DNA from: Bog-473 sp963730395
GTDB taxonomy: Bacteria > Actinomycetota > Acidimicrobiia > Acidimicrobiales > RAAP-2
Direction: 5' to 3'
DNA length: 64,000 nt
Assembly (NCBI GenBank): GCA_963730395.1
Contig: CAVSSK010000021.1
Coordinates: 248,001-312,000, forward strand
Shown here: positions 19,183 to 27,519 of the stretch, piece after piece
How the letters are laid out: each line of letters starts with the position of its first letter
Position numbering within the stretch: the stretch's first letter is position 1
Made by a program: the position numbers and the translations under genes
Notes under the pieces: generated by a model
Seen by the model: the letters and a program-made list of their open reading frames with translations, nothing else
What the model was told of the DNA's origin: nothing
Database searches by the model: none

Positions 19183-19709
19183 CGACCGACGGCGTGCTGG
19201 GCGGCGCTCTCGAGCTCATCGGCAGGGAGCAGTACCACGAGGTGGGGGAGTTCCCCGTCGAACGCGGCTACGTCTGGACGTCGTGCGCCTCGGTGGAGAA
19301 CGGCAACCCCCTCTTCTGGGACGACGACGTCGCGCAGGCGCTGACCGTCGGTCCAACGGCGCCGCCCTCCATGGTCTCGGTCTGGTTCCGCCCGCACCAC
19401 TGGGCGCCCGGTCGCACCGAGGAGGCCCTACCGCTCCAGGTGCACTTCGATCTGAAGGAGCGGTTCGGCCTGCCCGAGGCCGTCATGACCGACAACACGA
19501 TCGAGTTCCACGAGCCGGTCCGCATGGGCGACGTGCTGAGGACGCACCAGGTGCTGCGCTCGGTGAGTGGCGAGAAGACGACGAAGCTCGGCACCGGCCG
19601 CTTCTGGGTGATCGACGTCGTCTACACCAACCAGGATGGCGAGCTGGTGGCCGTCGAGTCCTACACCGGATTCGGCTACCGGCGGGCCGAGGGAGGTGGG
19701 TCCTCGTGA
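19179..19709 (+). CDS. FAS1-like dehydratase (MaoC N-terminal type) subunit
   Basis: A 176-residue hot-dog-fold protein of the FAS1-type or MaoC N-terminal dehydratase family (YEVGEFPVERGYVW, ENGNPLFWDDD, PPSMVSVWFRP). These subunits usually lack the full hydratase motif and pair with a MaoC-type partner, giving a heteromeric enoyl-CoA hydratase. Its ATG overlaps the CoA transferase stop (ATGA) and its stop overlaps the GTG of the MaoC partner, which supports a 1:1 complex. Confidence 0.83.
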   Translation: MTTDGVLGGALELIGREQYHEVGEFPVERGYVWTSCASVENGNPLFWDDDVAQALTVGPTAPPSMVSVWFRPHHWAPGRTEEALPLQVHFDLKERFGLPEAVMTDNTIEFHEPVRMGDVLRTHQVLRSVSGEKTTKLGTGRFWVIDVVYTNQDGELVAVESYTGFGYRRAEGGGSS

Positions 19710-20206
19710 CGACCACGGTCCTGCCCCGTTTGCTGCTCCATGAGGTCAGCGCGGGCGACGCGCTGCCCGTCCTGGACCACGAGGTCAGTGCGACCACGGT
19801 CGTCCTCGGCGCATTGGCGACGCGTGACTGGCGCCCGATGCACCACGACAAGGACTTCGCCGTCCACCGCAACGGCACCAAGGACATCTTCTTGAACACG
19901 CCGAACCAGGCCGCCTGGTTCGAGCGCTACCTCACGGACTGGACCGGGCCGCACGGGCGGCTGGCACGGGTCACGTTCAGGATGAAGGGCTCGGTCTTCC
20001 CCGGTGACACCATGTCGCTGCGGGGCCAGGTGGAGTCGACGGAGGTGGACGACGTGGGCTGTGGGTTCGCCACCGTCGTCGTGACCCTCTCCGTCGACGG
20101 AGACACCAAGACGACCTGTGCCGCCCGCATCGCGCTGCCCCGCAGCGCCGACGACAATCCCTGGGCACGCCGCGGTGACCAGTGGCGACCGTCGCCGGGG
20201 CCATGA
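19706..20206 (+). CDS. MaoC-like enoyl-CoA hydratase subunit
   Basis: A 166-residue hot-dog protein carrying the hydratase-2 motif: DWRPMHHDKDFA holds the Asp and His expected of MaoC enzymes, followed by IFLNTPNQAAWFERYLTDW. It would hydrate the trans-2-enoyl-CoA made by the operon's dehydrogenases, with the preceding FAS1-like protein as partner. GTG 19706 forms a GTGA overlap with that gene, which decides the start. ChsH1/ChsH2-type or HadAB-type pairs are the closest known arrangements. Confidence 0.85.
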   Translation: MTTTVLPRLLLHEVSAGDALPVLDHEVSATTVVLGALATRDWRPMHHDKDFAVHRNGTKDIFLNTPNQAAWFERYLTDWTGPHGRLARVTFRMKGSVFPGDTMSLRGQVESTEVDDVGCGFATVVVTLSVDGDTKTTCAARIALPRSADDNPWARRGDQWRPSPGP

Positions 20207-20247
20207 CCTCCGTCCCCCTACCCCGACGATCACAGAGGTGCATCTGA

Positions 20248-21375
20248 GTGCTGGACCTTGATTTCGACCAGGAACAGGAGCTGCTCCGCCAGACGGTGCG
20301 CGACGTCCTCGGGCGCTTCTGTGCGCCCGAGGTCGTCCGCCAGATGGAGGACGACCCCGTCGGCTATCCCGTGCCGTTGTGGGAGCAGCTGGGAGAGCTC
20401 GACCTCATAGGGCTGTTGCTCCCCGAGGAGTACGGAGGCTCGGGGATGTCCCTCATCGAGGGCGTTGCGCTCTACGAGGAGTTGGGGCGTGCGCTGGCCC
20501 CGACGCCCCACTTCGTCAGCGCGGTCATGAGTGGCGGCGTGTTGGCGGCGGCGGGGAGCGACGCCCAGAAGGATCGCTGGCTGCGCCCGGTTGCCTCCGG
20601 GGAGGCCATCGTGACGCCGGCGTGGCTCGAGCCCGAGAACGGCTTCTCGCCTCGCGGCGTCGAGACGAGGGCTCGCACGGCGGGATCGGGATTCAGCATC
20701 TCAGGCGTCAAGCGCCACGTTGCCTTTGCGTCGTCCGCCGACCGGCTCGTGGTCCTGACCCGAACAGGCGAGGCGGCCGATGCCGTCGACCTCTTCCTGG
20801 TGGACCCCGGCGCACCCGGGGTCCACCTCCGCCAGCAGCTCTCGGTCTCGTCCGACACGCAGTACGAGGTCACGCTGGCGGACGTGCTCGTGAGCGAGGA
20901 GGACCGGGTCGGCCCTGCGGGCAGCGGATGGGCGACCTGGCAGGAGGTGCTCGAGCCTGCGTTGGTGCTGCTCGCCGCGCAAGCCGTCGGGGGAGCGCGC
21001 TACGCGCTCGAGATCACGACGCAGTACGCCAAGGACCGCCAACAGTTCGACAAGCCCCTGGGTGCGTTCCAGGCCCTGGCCCACTATCTGGCCGACGCCG
21101 TGACCAGCCTCGACGGCGCCGAGCAGCTCGTCCACGAGGCAGCCTGGGCCGGTGCGAACGGGCGACCACTGTCGTCGCTGGCGCCGATGGCCAAGCTCTT
21201 CGCGTGCTCCACGTTCAGGGACATCACGGCCATGGCACAGCAGATCTTCGGGGGCATCGGGTTCACCCTCGACTTCGAGATCCAGCTGTACTTCCGGCGG
21301 GCCAAGCAGCAGCAGTTGATGTGGGCCAACGACCGCTCCCTCGAGGTCGCGGTGGCCAGCGCACTACTCGACTGA
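20248..21375 (+). CDS. Acyl-CoA dehydrogenase, second of the operon
   Basis: A complete 375-residue acyl-CoA dehydrogenase, distinct from the one at 16821. The N-terminus is MLDLDFDQEQELLRQTV (GTG start), with a C-terminal bundle TMAQQIFGGIGFTLDFEIQLYFRR-like segment typical of FadE enzymes. The FAD-loop region is weaker than in the first enzyme (TPAWLEPENGF in place of SEPNAGSD), which is common in the second subunit of heteromeric FadE pairs. It ends the acyl-CoA operon. Confidence 0.87.
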   Translation: MLDLDFDQEQELLRQTVRDVLGRFCAPEVVRQMEDDPVGYPVPLWEQLGELDLIGLLLPEEYGGSGMSLIEGVALYEELGRALAPTPHFVSAVMSGGVLAAAGSDAQKDRWLRPVASGEAIVTPAWLEPENGFSPRGVETRARTAGSGFSISGVKRHVAFASSADRLVVLTRTGEAADAVDLFLVDPGAPGVHLRQQLSVSSDTQYEVTLADVLVSEEDRVGPAGSGWATWQEVLEPALVLLAAQAVGGARYALEITTQYAKDRQQFDKPLGAFQALAHYLADAVTSLDGAEQLVHEAAWAGANGRPLSSLAPMAKLFACSTFRDITAMAQQIFGGIGFTLDFEIQLYFRRAKQQQLMWANDRSLEVAVASALLD

Positions 21376-21404
21376 CCGCCTGCGCCCCGGGCGCAGCGGG
21401 TTGG

Positions 21405-21410
21405 TAGGTT
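21405..21410 (+). promoter_or_regulatory. Candidate leaderless -10 box
   Basis: TAGGTT ends nine bases before the ATG of the YcaQ-like gene, as expected for transcription starting at or next to the start codon. Confidence 0.4.
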
Positions 21411-21419
21411 GCAGCGCCC

Positions 21420-22603
21420 ATGGCGCCCGAGACGCTGAGCATCGAGGAGGCACGGCGCGTCGCCCTCCTGGCGCAGGGACTGCGCGGGCCACGTTCGACG
21501 ACCGGCGGCGTGTCGGCCATGCTGCGACGGTTGGGGGCGGTGCAGCTCGACACCATCTCGGTGTTGGCGCGATCACATGAGCTGGTGGCGTACGCGCGCC
21601 AAGGGGCGATCGGGCGCAACCGGGTCGAGCGGGCCTACTGGGGGACCAAGAGCGCCACGTTCGAGTACTGGTCGCACGCGGCCTGCGTGGTGCCGCTGGA
21701 GGATTGGCCCGCGTACGGGTTCAAGCGCAGGGCCCGGCTGGCCCGGGGAAGGCGATGGCACGTGCTGGAGGAGCATGACAAGAGCTGCGCGGACGTCGTG
21801 GCCCGGCTGCGTGACGACGGCCCCCTCACGGCGAACCAGCTGGGTGGCGCGAAGAAGGGCGGACCATGGTGGGATTGGTCCGAGACCAAGATCGCCGCGG
21901 AGTGGCTGCTGGACATCGGCGAGCTGGTCTGCCGCGAGCGACGAGGCTTCCAGCGCGTCTACGACCTGGCCGAGCGCGCCGTGCCGCAGGACCTGCTGGC
22001 CCAGGACTGGACCGACGAGGAGTGCGCGCTGGCGGCTCGTTGCTGCGGCCGGGGCATCACTCGGCGTGGCGACCGAGGCCGACCTGGCCGTGTACCACGG
22101 GTTGCCACGACCACTCGTCCGGCGGGCGTTGCCGTCCACCGACCTCCTCGAGGTCGCAGTGGCAGGCTGGACGCAGCGCGCCTACGCCCATCCCCATGCG
22201 CTGGCATCTCTCGGCACGCGGGCTCGAGGCCGGACCGTGCTCCTCTCACCCTTCGACTCCCTCATCTGGTACCGCGAGCGGGTCGAGCGGCTCTTCGGTC
22301 TGCGCCATCGACTCGAGGCGTACACCCCGAAGGCGAAGCGGGTGTACGGCTACTTCGCCATGCCCGTGCTCGCGGGCACGAGGATCGTGGGGTTGGTGGA
22401 CCCGGGACGGCGGGACGACGCGCTCGTGGCCAAGCAGGTGACGCTCTTGCGTCCGGGCGCCACCGGGCACGTGGCGCAGGCCCTGGTGGAGGCGGCGGCG
22501 TGGGTTGGCTGCCCCCGAATAGACGTCGAGAGAGTGGATCCCGCGTCGGCGCGGGTCGAACTCGAGAACGCGTCTGTCGTCGGCGGTCGCCGGAGCGCTC
22601 TAG
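21420..22603 (+). CDS. Winged-helix YcaQ-like DNA glycosylase family protein, frame disrupted
   Basis: A protein of about 395 residues of the crosslink-repair glycosylase/winged-helix family (YcaQ, AlkZ relatives): LSIEEARRVALLAQGL, LGAVQLDTISVLARSHELV, then SPFDSLIWYRERVERLFGLRHRLEAYTPKAKRVYGYFAMPVL spans the typical core (given here in short parts of one continuous stretch). The frame breaks at 22040-22041 (extra T in a TT; removal restores LAARAAAGASLGVATEADL) and probably again between 22505 and 22575, after which a third frame ends SSAVAGAL at TAG 22601-22603. That end meets the stop of the convergent gene at a shared CTAG. Confidence 0.72.
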
Positions 22604-23617
22604 CGGGGGTGCGCCGTCGGCACGGTCGGGGGGAGCCCCATCACGGCGAAGAAGTCCCTCGTCCAACCCACGACGTACTGGTTGGACGGCCGGACCTGTC
22701 CAGGGATCTGCCCGACGAGCGGTGCGCCCATGGTGGCGGCCGCGTCGAGCTGCACCCACTCGGGATTGATGTCGAGCTGCATGGCGTTGACGGCGCCGGC
22801 ATCGAGCAGCGCAGCGGAGAGGTCCGCCGGGACGAGGGCCATCCCGCCGGCGTAGATGATGTCGCCCTGGGCATCCTCTCCGGCGCCGCTGCGGGGGACG
22901 ACCTTCGAGCTGGTCAGAGTCGCGCCCCAGGCGGCGGGGTCATTCACCGTCGGGGTTGACGACCCCGCCCGTGACCAGGGGTACGAGGTTCTGCCGCACG
23001 CTGGCGACCTGCTCGCCAGGGGCGGGGAGCCCGCTGCCCCAGACGCCGACATGGGCCGTGCCATTGACGTCGATGACGAAGCTGGCCTTGCCGTCGCTGA
23101 GTGGGGCCACCACCTGTCCCAGCAGCTCCACTCCGCCGGGGCCGTCCTTGATCTTGAAGCCTCCGTTGAACGCCGCCAGCACGAAGGGTGCCTCGTCGGC
23201 CGCGATGGCGGGGCCCCGGTCCGCCGGGACAGTTGCCAGGTTCACCGGAGGATCCGTGCTCCCGATGTGGAGGTCGAACACCACCCGCCCGGCATCGAAG
23301 CGGACCAGGGTCACGACGTGCCCGGACGGGACGGTGACCGTTCGCTCCTCGACCGCCACGCCCGCCGCATCCGTGCTCACCACGGTCCACGGGGGTGCGC
23401 CGTAGGGGATCGTCGACGTCGTGGTCGTCGACGGTGCGCTCGTGGTGGGGACGGTCGTGGTCGTGACCGGCCGGCCGCTCGACGTGGTCGCCGGCTTCGC
23501 CTGTGGGTTGGCCGTCGGTGAGCCGCACGACGCCAACAGGATCAGACCGCCGGCAACGGTCACGATGGCAAGCCTTCTCCCCGTCCGCAGGCGTGGCACT
23601 GGGGAGGCCTTGGGCAC
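22600..23617 (-). CDS. Secreted phosphodiester glycosidase-like lipoprotein (DUF2233/NAGPA), frame disrupted
   Basis: About 338 residues when joined. The N-terminus has a positively charged segment, a hydrophobic core and a lipobox-like LLASCGS, then a Thr/Ser/Pro-rich linker, then a NAGPA/DUF2233 domain (AAFNGGFKI, LVPLVTGGVVN, YAGGMALVPADLSAALL, AMQLDINPEWVQ). These proteins cleave phosphodiester-linked sugars or act on exopolysaccharide. The frame breaks in a GGGG run at 22952-22955; deleting one base joins GGVVNPTVNDPAAWG smoothly. It converges with the YcaQ-like gene, sharing CTAG. Confidence 0.72.
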
Positions 23618-23970
23618 GGCGCCAGCGTAGGTGTGGCCTCTCGTGGATTTTGGTCGCCGATCCTGTTCGTTCGATGGGCGGACGGGTCTCCCGGGCTAGT
23701 TCTGAGCGGTGCCCGCCATGGGGTCCCGCGAACCGTTCGCCGCCTGGGAGCGGGTTGGAGCGCGGAGGGCCCGAGCGTGGAATGGCCGAGCACGATCAAG
23801 CCGGAGAGGAACATCACGAACACGAGGTCCGAATCCGCCACCGTGCTGCTGCTGCTGCTCGCGCTCCCGAACACGCCGGGCCCGACGAGCTCGAACAACA
23901 GGTAGATCGCAAAGCCCAGGGCGAAGATCATCTCGAGGAAGTAGATGAAGCAGACGACACCTGCGTACAT
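23560..23970 (-). CDS. Small predicted membrane protein, uncertain
   Basis: A possible 136-residue protein. The first ~65 residues look coding, with one hydrophobic segment at about 5-30 (FIYFLEMIFALGFAIYLLF) and another at about 48-65. The rest is Arg/Pro-rich and overlaps the lipoprotein start, so it may be read-through of a lost or shifted stop. An AAAGG-like tract lies upstream of the ATG. It fills most of the 371-base gap between the glycosidase and the luciferase-like gene, where I see nothing else. Confidence 0.35.
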   Translation of the reverse strand: MYAGVVCFIYFLEMIFALGFAIYLLFELVGPGVFGSASSSSSTVADSDLVFVMFLSGLIVLGHSTLGPSALQPAPRRRTVRGTPWRAPLRTSPGDPSAHRTNRIGDQNPREATPTLAPCPRPPQCHACGRGEGLPS

Positions 23971-23990
23971 GACCCGGACCTTTCCGGGTC
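23971..23990 (-). terminator. Hairpin after luciferase-like gene
   Basis: GACCCGGA-CCTT-TCCGGGTC is a perfect 8-bp stem with a 4-base loop that overlaps the stop of the luciferase-like gene. It lacks a U-run, so it is a weak or Rho-type terminator candidate, or a structure controlling the small membrane ORF whose ATG abuts it. Confidence 0.4.
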
Positions 23991-24870
23991 AACCTTCGGC
24001 GTGCCTCGTCGCGATCTCCTCGAAGGTCCTGAGGTCCCCCCCGTACGGGCCCGTCTGGGCGGGATGGTGCAGCACGAACTCGTCGAAGCCGAGCTCTGCG
24101 TAGGGGGCACTCAGCTCCTCGAACAAGTCCACCGAGTCGATCACCGGCTCGGTCGGCGTCCACAGCAGCACCTTGCCAAGGCTCGACTCGTCCCGCTCGG
24201 CACGCTCGCAGGCTGCGTCGAGCAAGGCGCGTTGTCGTCGCACCGCCTCGAGCACCGACGCCGGCGTACGGGCGACCCGGCCCGTCGGCCCGATCGTCAC
24301 CCACCGGCGCCCGTACGACGCGGCGAGGCGGAGGCCCCTCGGCCCTCCAGCGGCGACGGTGAGGGGAAGCGGGCGCTGCACCGTGCCCGGCGTGCTCGGC
24401 GCCTCCACCGCGGCGTAATGCGCCGTCCGCATGGACCTGCGTGTGGACGGCTCCCCGTCGAGGATGGGCTTGAGCACCTCGAGGAATTCCTCGAAGCGCG
24501 CCATCCGCTCTGCCGGTTCCCAGGGCTCCTGCCCGAGAACGGAGGCGTCGAAGCCCTCGCTCCCCGGGCCGAGTCCGAGGTCGAGGCGTCCCTCGCTCAC
24601 GTCGTCGAGCGTGATCGCGTCGCGGGCAAGGGTCACCGGGTGACGGAAGTTCGGTGTGGCGACGAGCGTGCCCAGTCTGATGCGCCGCGTCGCGGTCGCG
24701 GCGGCAGCGAGCACGGGCACCGCGGCGTGCCACGGGCCGTCGGGCATGCCCCCCCAGCGGATGTGGTCGTACGTCCACGCGGTGGAGAATCCGGCTTCGT
24801 CGGCCCACTCCCACTGACCTCGCGCCTCGCTCCAGCGGTCGGTTGGCAGGATGACGAGGCCGACGCGCAC
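23989..24870 (-). CDS. LLM-class luciferase-like F420/FMN oxidoreductase
   Basis: A 293-residue TIM-barrel oxidoreductase of the luciferase-like superfamily: VRVGLVILPTDRWSEA start, GTLVATPNFRHPVTLARDAITLDDVSEGRLDLG-type core (short pieces of one stretch) and LPLTVAAGGPRGLRLAA. Actinobacterial members mostly use reduced F420. Substrate unknown. The start is GTG 24870, supported by TAGGTT seven bases upstream. It is divergent from a methyltransferase with only 36 bases between the starts. Confidence 0.82.
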   Translation of the reverse strand: MRVGLVILPTDRWSEARGQWEWADEAGFSTAWTYDHIRWGGMPDGPWHAAVPVLAAAATATRRIRLGTLVATPNFRHPVTLARDAITLDDVSEGRLDLGLGPGSEGFDASVLGQEPWEPAERMARFEEFLEVLKPILDGEPSTRRSMRTAHYAAVEAPSTPGTVQRPLPLTVAAGGPRGLRLAASYGRRWVTIGPTGRVARTPASVLEAVRRQRALLDAACERAERDESSLGKVLLWTPTEPVIDSVDLFEELSAPYAELGFDEFVLHHPAQTGPYGGDLRTFEEIATRHAEG

Positions 24871-24877
24871 GGGGGCG

Positions 24878-24883
24878 AACCTA
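24878..24883 (-). promoter_or_regulatory. Leaderless -10 box of luciferase-like gene
   Basis: TAGGTT (minus strand) lies seven bases before GTG 24870. Confidence 0.5.
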
Positions 24884-24894
24884 CCCGGGCCGGG

Positions 24895-24900
24895 TACCTT
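24895..24900 (+). promoter_or_regulatory. Leaderless -10 box of methyltransferase gene
   Basis: TACCTT lies six bases before GTG 24907. It is back to back with the minus-strand box at 24878-24883. Confidence 0.5.
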
Positions 24901-24906
24901 GTCGCT

Positions 24907-25716
24907 GTGGCCAACGAAGCCGAGTCCAAGAGATGGAATGACGACGGGTGGGCCGCGGCCTGGCAACGCCGGGAGAGGTTGACCGAAGCCGTGTCGCCCT
25001 ACGTCCTCGAGGCCGCCGCCGCCCGGGGCGGACAGCGTGTGTGCGACATCGGCTGCGGCGGCGGCCCGCTGACCCTGGCGCTTGCCGGCGTGGTGGGCCC
25101 GGATGGCGCCGCCGTCGGCCTCGACATCTCGGCACCCCTCCTCGAGCTGGCCCGAAGCCGTGCGCAGCGGGCCGATGTCGCCAACGTGCGCTTCGTCGAC
25201 ATGGACGTGCAGACCGGAACCTGGCCCGATGACCTCTTCGACCTGGCCGTGAGCCAGTTCGGGGTCATGTTCTTCGACGAGCCGTTGGTCGCGTTCCGGT
25301 CCGTCCGCGGCCACCTCAGGCCGGGGGGCCGCCTCGTGTTCGCCTGTTGGCAGGATGTCGAGCACAACCCCTGGCACGTGCGCACCGCGTTGCGTGCCAT
25401 GCTCCCGCCGCCGCCCGTGCCGGCGCCCGGGAAGAGCCCGGTCGGCCCCTTCGCCTTCGGAGACGACGAGTACGTGCGCGAGCTGCTCGAGGGCGCGGCG
25501 TTCACCGCCGTCGAGAGCACACCGCACGAGACCACCGTGCGTGCCCCGGCCAGCGCAGTCTTCGATCGTGCCCTGCTCCAGTTCATGGGTGTCCCGCCCG
25601 AGCGCGAGGACGAGGCACTCGGGCTGATCGAGCGCCAACTCGACCGGTTCGCCGTGGGGCCCGACGAGTACGACTACCCCCTGGCGTTCCGGGTGTACCG
25701 GGCCGTCAACCCCTGA
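24907..25716 (+). CDS. Class I SAM-dependent methyltransferase
   Basis: A 269-residue methyltransferase of the UbiE/ArsM-like type. Motif I is VCDIGCGGGPLTLALA, with VGLDISAPLLELAR (motif II acid) and VSQFGVMFFDEPLVAF (motif III region). Substrate unknown. GTG 24907 is chosen over the much longer open frame because of the TACCTT box six bases upstream and because the upstream stretch lacks family character. DUF3052 follows after eight bases. Confidence 0.83.
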   Translation: MANEAESKRWNDDGWAAAWQRRERLTEAVSPYVLEAAAARGGQRVCDIGCGGGPLTLALAGVVGPDGAAVGLDISAPLLELARSRAQRADVANVRFVDMDVQTGTWPDDLFDLAVSQFGVMFFDEPLVAFRSVRGHLRPGGRLVFACWQDVEHNPWHVRTALRAMLPPPPVPAPGKSPVGPFAFGDDEYVRELLEGAAFTAVESTPHETTVRAPASAVFDRALLQFMGVPPEREDEALGLIERQLDRFAVGPDEYDYPLAFRVYRAVNP

Positions 25717-25724
25717 CCCTGCCC

Positions 25725-26123
25725 GTGGCCGGCTACAGCGGGACGCCGCTGCCGAAGAAGCTCGGGATCACCGACGGCTCGACGCTGGCCCTCATCGGGG
25801 CGCCCCCGGGCGTCCTCGGCGGGCTGCCGCCCGGCGTCATCGTCAAGCACCAGGCCCGTGGGACGGCGGACGTCGTCGTCGCCTTCTTCACGGAGCGACG
25901 TGAGTTCGACCGCCGCATCGATGCGCTCGCCCAGATGATCTTCCCGTCGGGTGGGCTATGGATTGCGTGGCCCAAGCGGTCATCGGGCGTCGAGACCACC
26001 ATGGGCGAGGACGTCGTGCGCGAGGTCGCGCTCCCGCTGGGACTGGTGGACAACAAGGTCTGTGCCATCGACGAGACGTGGTCCGGTCTGCGCATCGTGT
26101 GGAGGCGCGAGCGCCGGGCCTGA
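25725..26123 (+). CDS. DUF3052 family protein
   Basis: A 132-residue conserved actinobacterial protein. It starts VAGYSGTPLPKKLGI (GTG) and contains VVVAFFTERREFDRRIDALAQMI and GGLWIAWPKRSSGVETTM, hallmarks of DUF3052. Family function is not established. It follows the methyltransferase by eight bases on the same strand and is convergent with signal peptidase I. Confidence 0.82.
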   Translation: MAGYSGTPLPKKLGITDGSTLALIGAPPGVLGGLPPGVIVKHQARGTADVVVAFFTERREFDRRIDALAQMIFPSGGLWIAWPKRSSGVETTMGEDVVREVALPLGLVDNKVCAIDETWSGLRIVWRRERRA

Positions 26124-26131
26124 CGCCGCCC

Positions 26132-26767
26132 TCAGAAGAAACCGAGACGCGACAGCGGCCAGATCCGTAGGTCGACCTTGCCGACGATCGTCGTCTCCTT
26201 GATGGGTCCCCAATAGCGGCTGTCACACGAGAAGTTCCTGTTGTCACCCATGACGTAGACGTCCCCGCCTGGTATCAGGTAGGGGTGGTGGAGCGAATAG
26301 GGCTGCGCCGACGGTCCGGGGAACGTCTCGGTCCGCGTGGCCGCCGGCAACCACGGCTCGGGCAGGACGTGGCCGTCGATGTAGACGCGACCCCCCGCCA
26401 AGGAGATGGTCTCGCCGGGCAGCCCGATGACGCGCTTGACGAGGTCCGCCACCGGCGGCCCTGCGCATTTCTCGTTGGTCGGCGTCGAGAACACGATGAT
26501 GTTGCCCCGGTCGACGCCGTGCAGGTGGTAGCTGAGCTTGTCCACCACAATCCGGTCCCCGATCTGGAGGGTCGGCTCCATCGAGCCGGAGGGGATGGAA
26601 TAGGTGGCCACCACGAACGTCCGGAGCAGGACGGCGATGACGAGGGCGATGACGACGACCACGACCAGCTCGGCGACCCAGCGACCGGACGTCTGGCGGG
26701 GAGCGGCGTGCCGACCGCGACGCGCCTTCGAGGCCGGCACGTCAGCCGGCTGTTCGGCGGCGTCCAT
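26132..26767 (-). CDS. lepB: Signal peptidase I
   Basis: A type I signal peptidase of about 211 residues. There is one N-terminal membrane anchor (VAELVVVVVIALVIAVLLR). The catalytic serine is in YSIPSGSMEPTL, the lysine in VKRVIGLPGE, and box E is VMGDNRNFSCDSRYWG. It removes signal peptides from exported proteins at the membrane outer face. I start at ATG 26767; a GTG at 26797 would add ten residues but would overlap the divergent gene. A TAATAC box about ten bases upstream may be its -10. Confidence 0.92.
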   Translation of the reverse strand: MDAAEQPADVPASKARRGRHAAPRQTSGRWVAELVVVVVIALVIAVLLRTFVVATYSIPSGSMEPTLQIGDRIVVDKLSYHLHGVDRGNIIVFSTPTNEKCAGPPVADLVKRVIGLPGETISLAGGRVYIDGHVLPEPWLPAATRTETFPGPSAQPYSLHHPYLIPGGDVYVMGDNRNFSCDSRYWGPIKETTIVGKVDLRIWPLSRLGFF

Positions 26768-26790
26768 CGTGCCAGGAAGTATTACCCGGC

Positions 26791-27519
26791 ATGTCACTGC
26801 CGGCAGGCAATATGAACATCGTGGTCAGTGCCGTCGTCTTCGACTTCTACGGGACCCTCGCCCGCTGGGCGGACGTCCCCACCTCCAACTACGCCACGGT
26901 GTTCGACGCCCACGGCTACACGCTCGATCCCGCCGTCCTGGACGGCTATTTCTCCCGCTACGACGGCGTCGACCACGCCGAGCACTCGGTCAGCGAGGAG
27001 GCCTACGAGGCGTGGGTCCGGACGCGCCTGCGTGACCTCACCGATGCCGCCGGCGTGGACGAGGCCCACGTCGCAGGCGTCATCGAGGCGCTGCGGGCGA
27101 TGGACCAGGGCCGCATGGTCGCCTATCCCGAGGCCGGGGCGACTCTGGCGTGCCTGCGGGAGGCGGGGTTGGCCGTCGGCGTCTGCTCCAACTGGGGCTG
27201 GGAGCTCGATCCCTACCTCGACCAGGTCGGCCTCCTCCATCTCGTCGACGCCGCCGTCACCTCGGCCCGGGCCGGGGCGCGCAAGCCGCACCCCGGCATC
27301 TACGCCCAGTCCGCCCAGTCGCTCGAGGTCGACCCCCGTGAGGTCGTCTTCGTCGGGGATTCCTGGGAGCCCGACGTGCGTGGGCCGCGGCGCGCGGGCA
27401 TGACGGCGGTCCACGTGTGGCGGGAGGACGATCGCCCCGGGCAGAGCGCGCCACCCCTCGAGCCCGGGGACCACCGCGTCGCCGAGCTGACCGGCGTCCT
27501 CGGGATCCTCGGCCTCTAG
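26791..27519 (+). CDS. HAD-superfamily hydrolase, subfamily IA
   Basis: About 242 residues. Motif I VVFDFYGTL, motif II-like GVCSNWGW, the lysine in RKPHPGIY, and motif III VFVGDSWEPDVRGPRRAG identify a haloacid dehalogenase-type phosphatase. Substrate unknown. ATG 26812 (after GGCAGG) is an alternative start that drops seven residues. The stop overlaps that of the convergent acyl-CoA ligase by four bases. Confidence 0.82.
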   Translation: MSLPAGNMNIVVSAVVFDFYGTLARWADVPTSNYATVFDAHGYTLDPAVLDGYFSRYDGVDHAEHSVSEEAYEAWVRTRLRDLTDAAGVDEAHVAGVIEALRAMDQGRMVAYPEAGATLACLREAGLAVGVCSNWGWELDPYLDQVGLLHLVDAAVTSARAGARKPHPGIYAQSAQSLEVDPREVVFVGDSWEPDVRGPRRAGMTAVHVWREDDRPGQSAPPLEPGDHRVAELTGVLGILGL

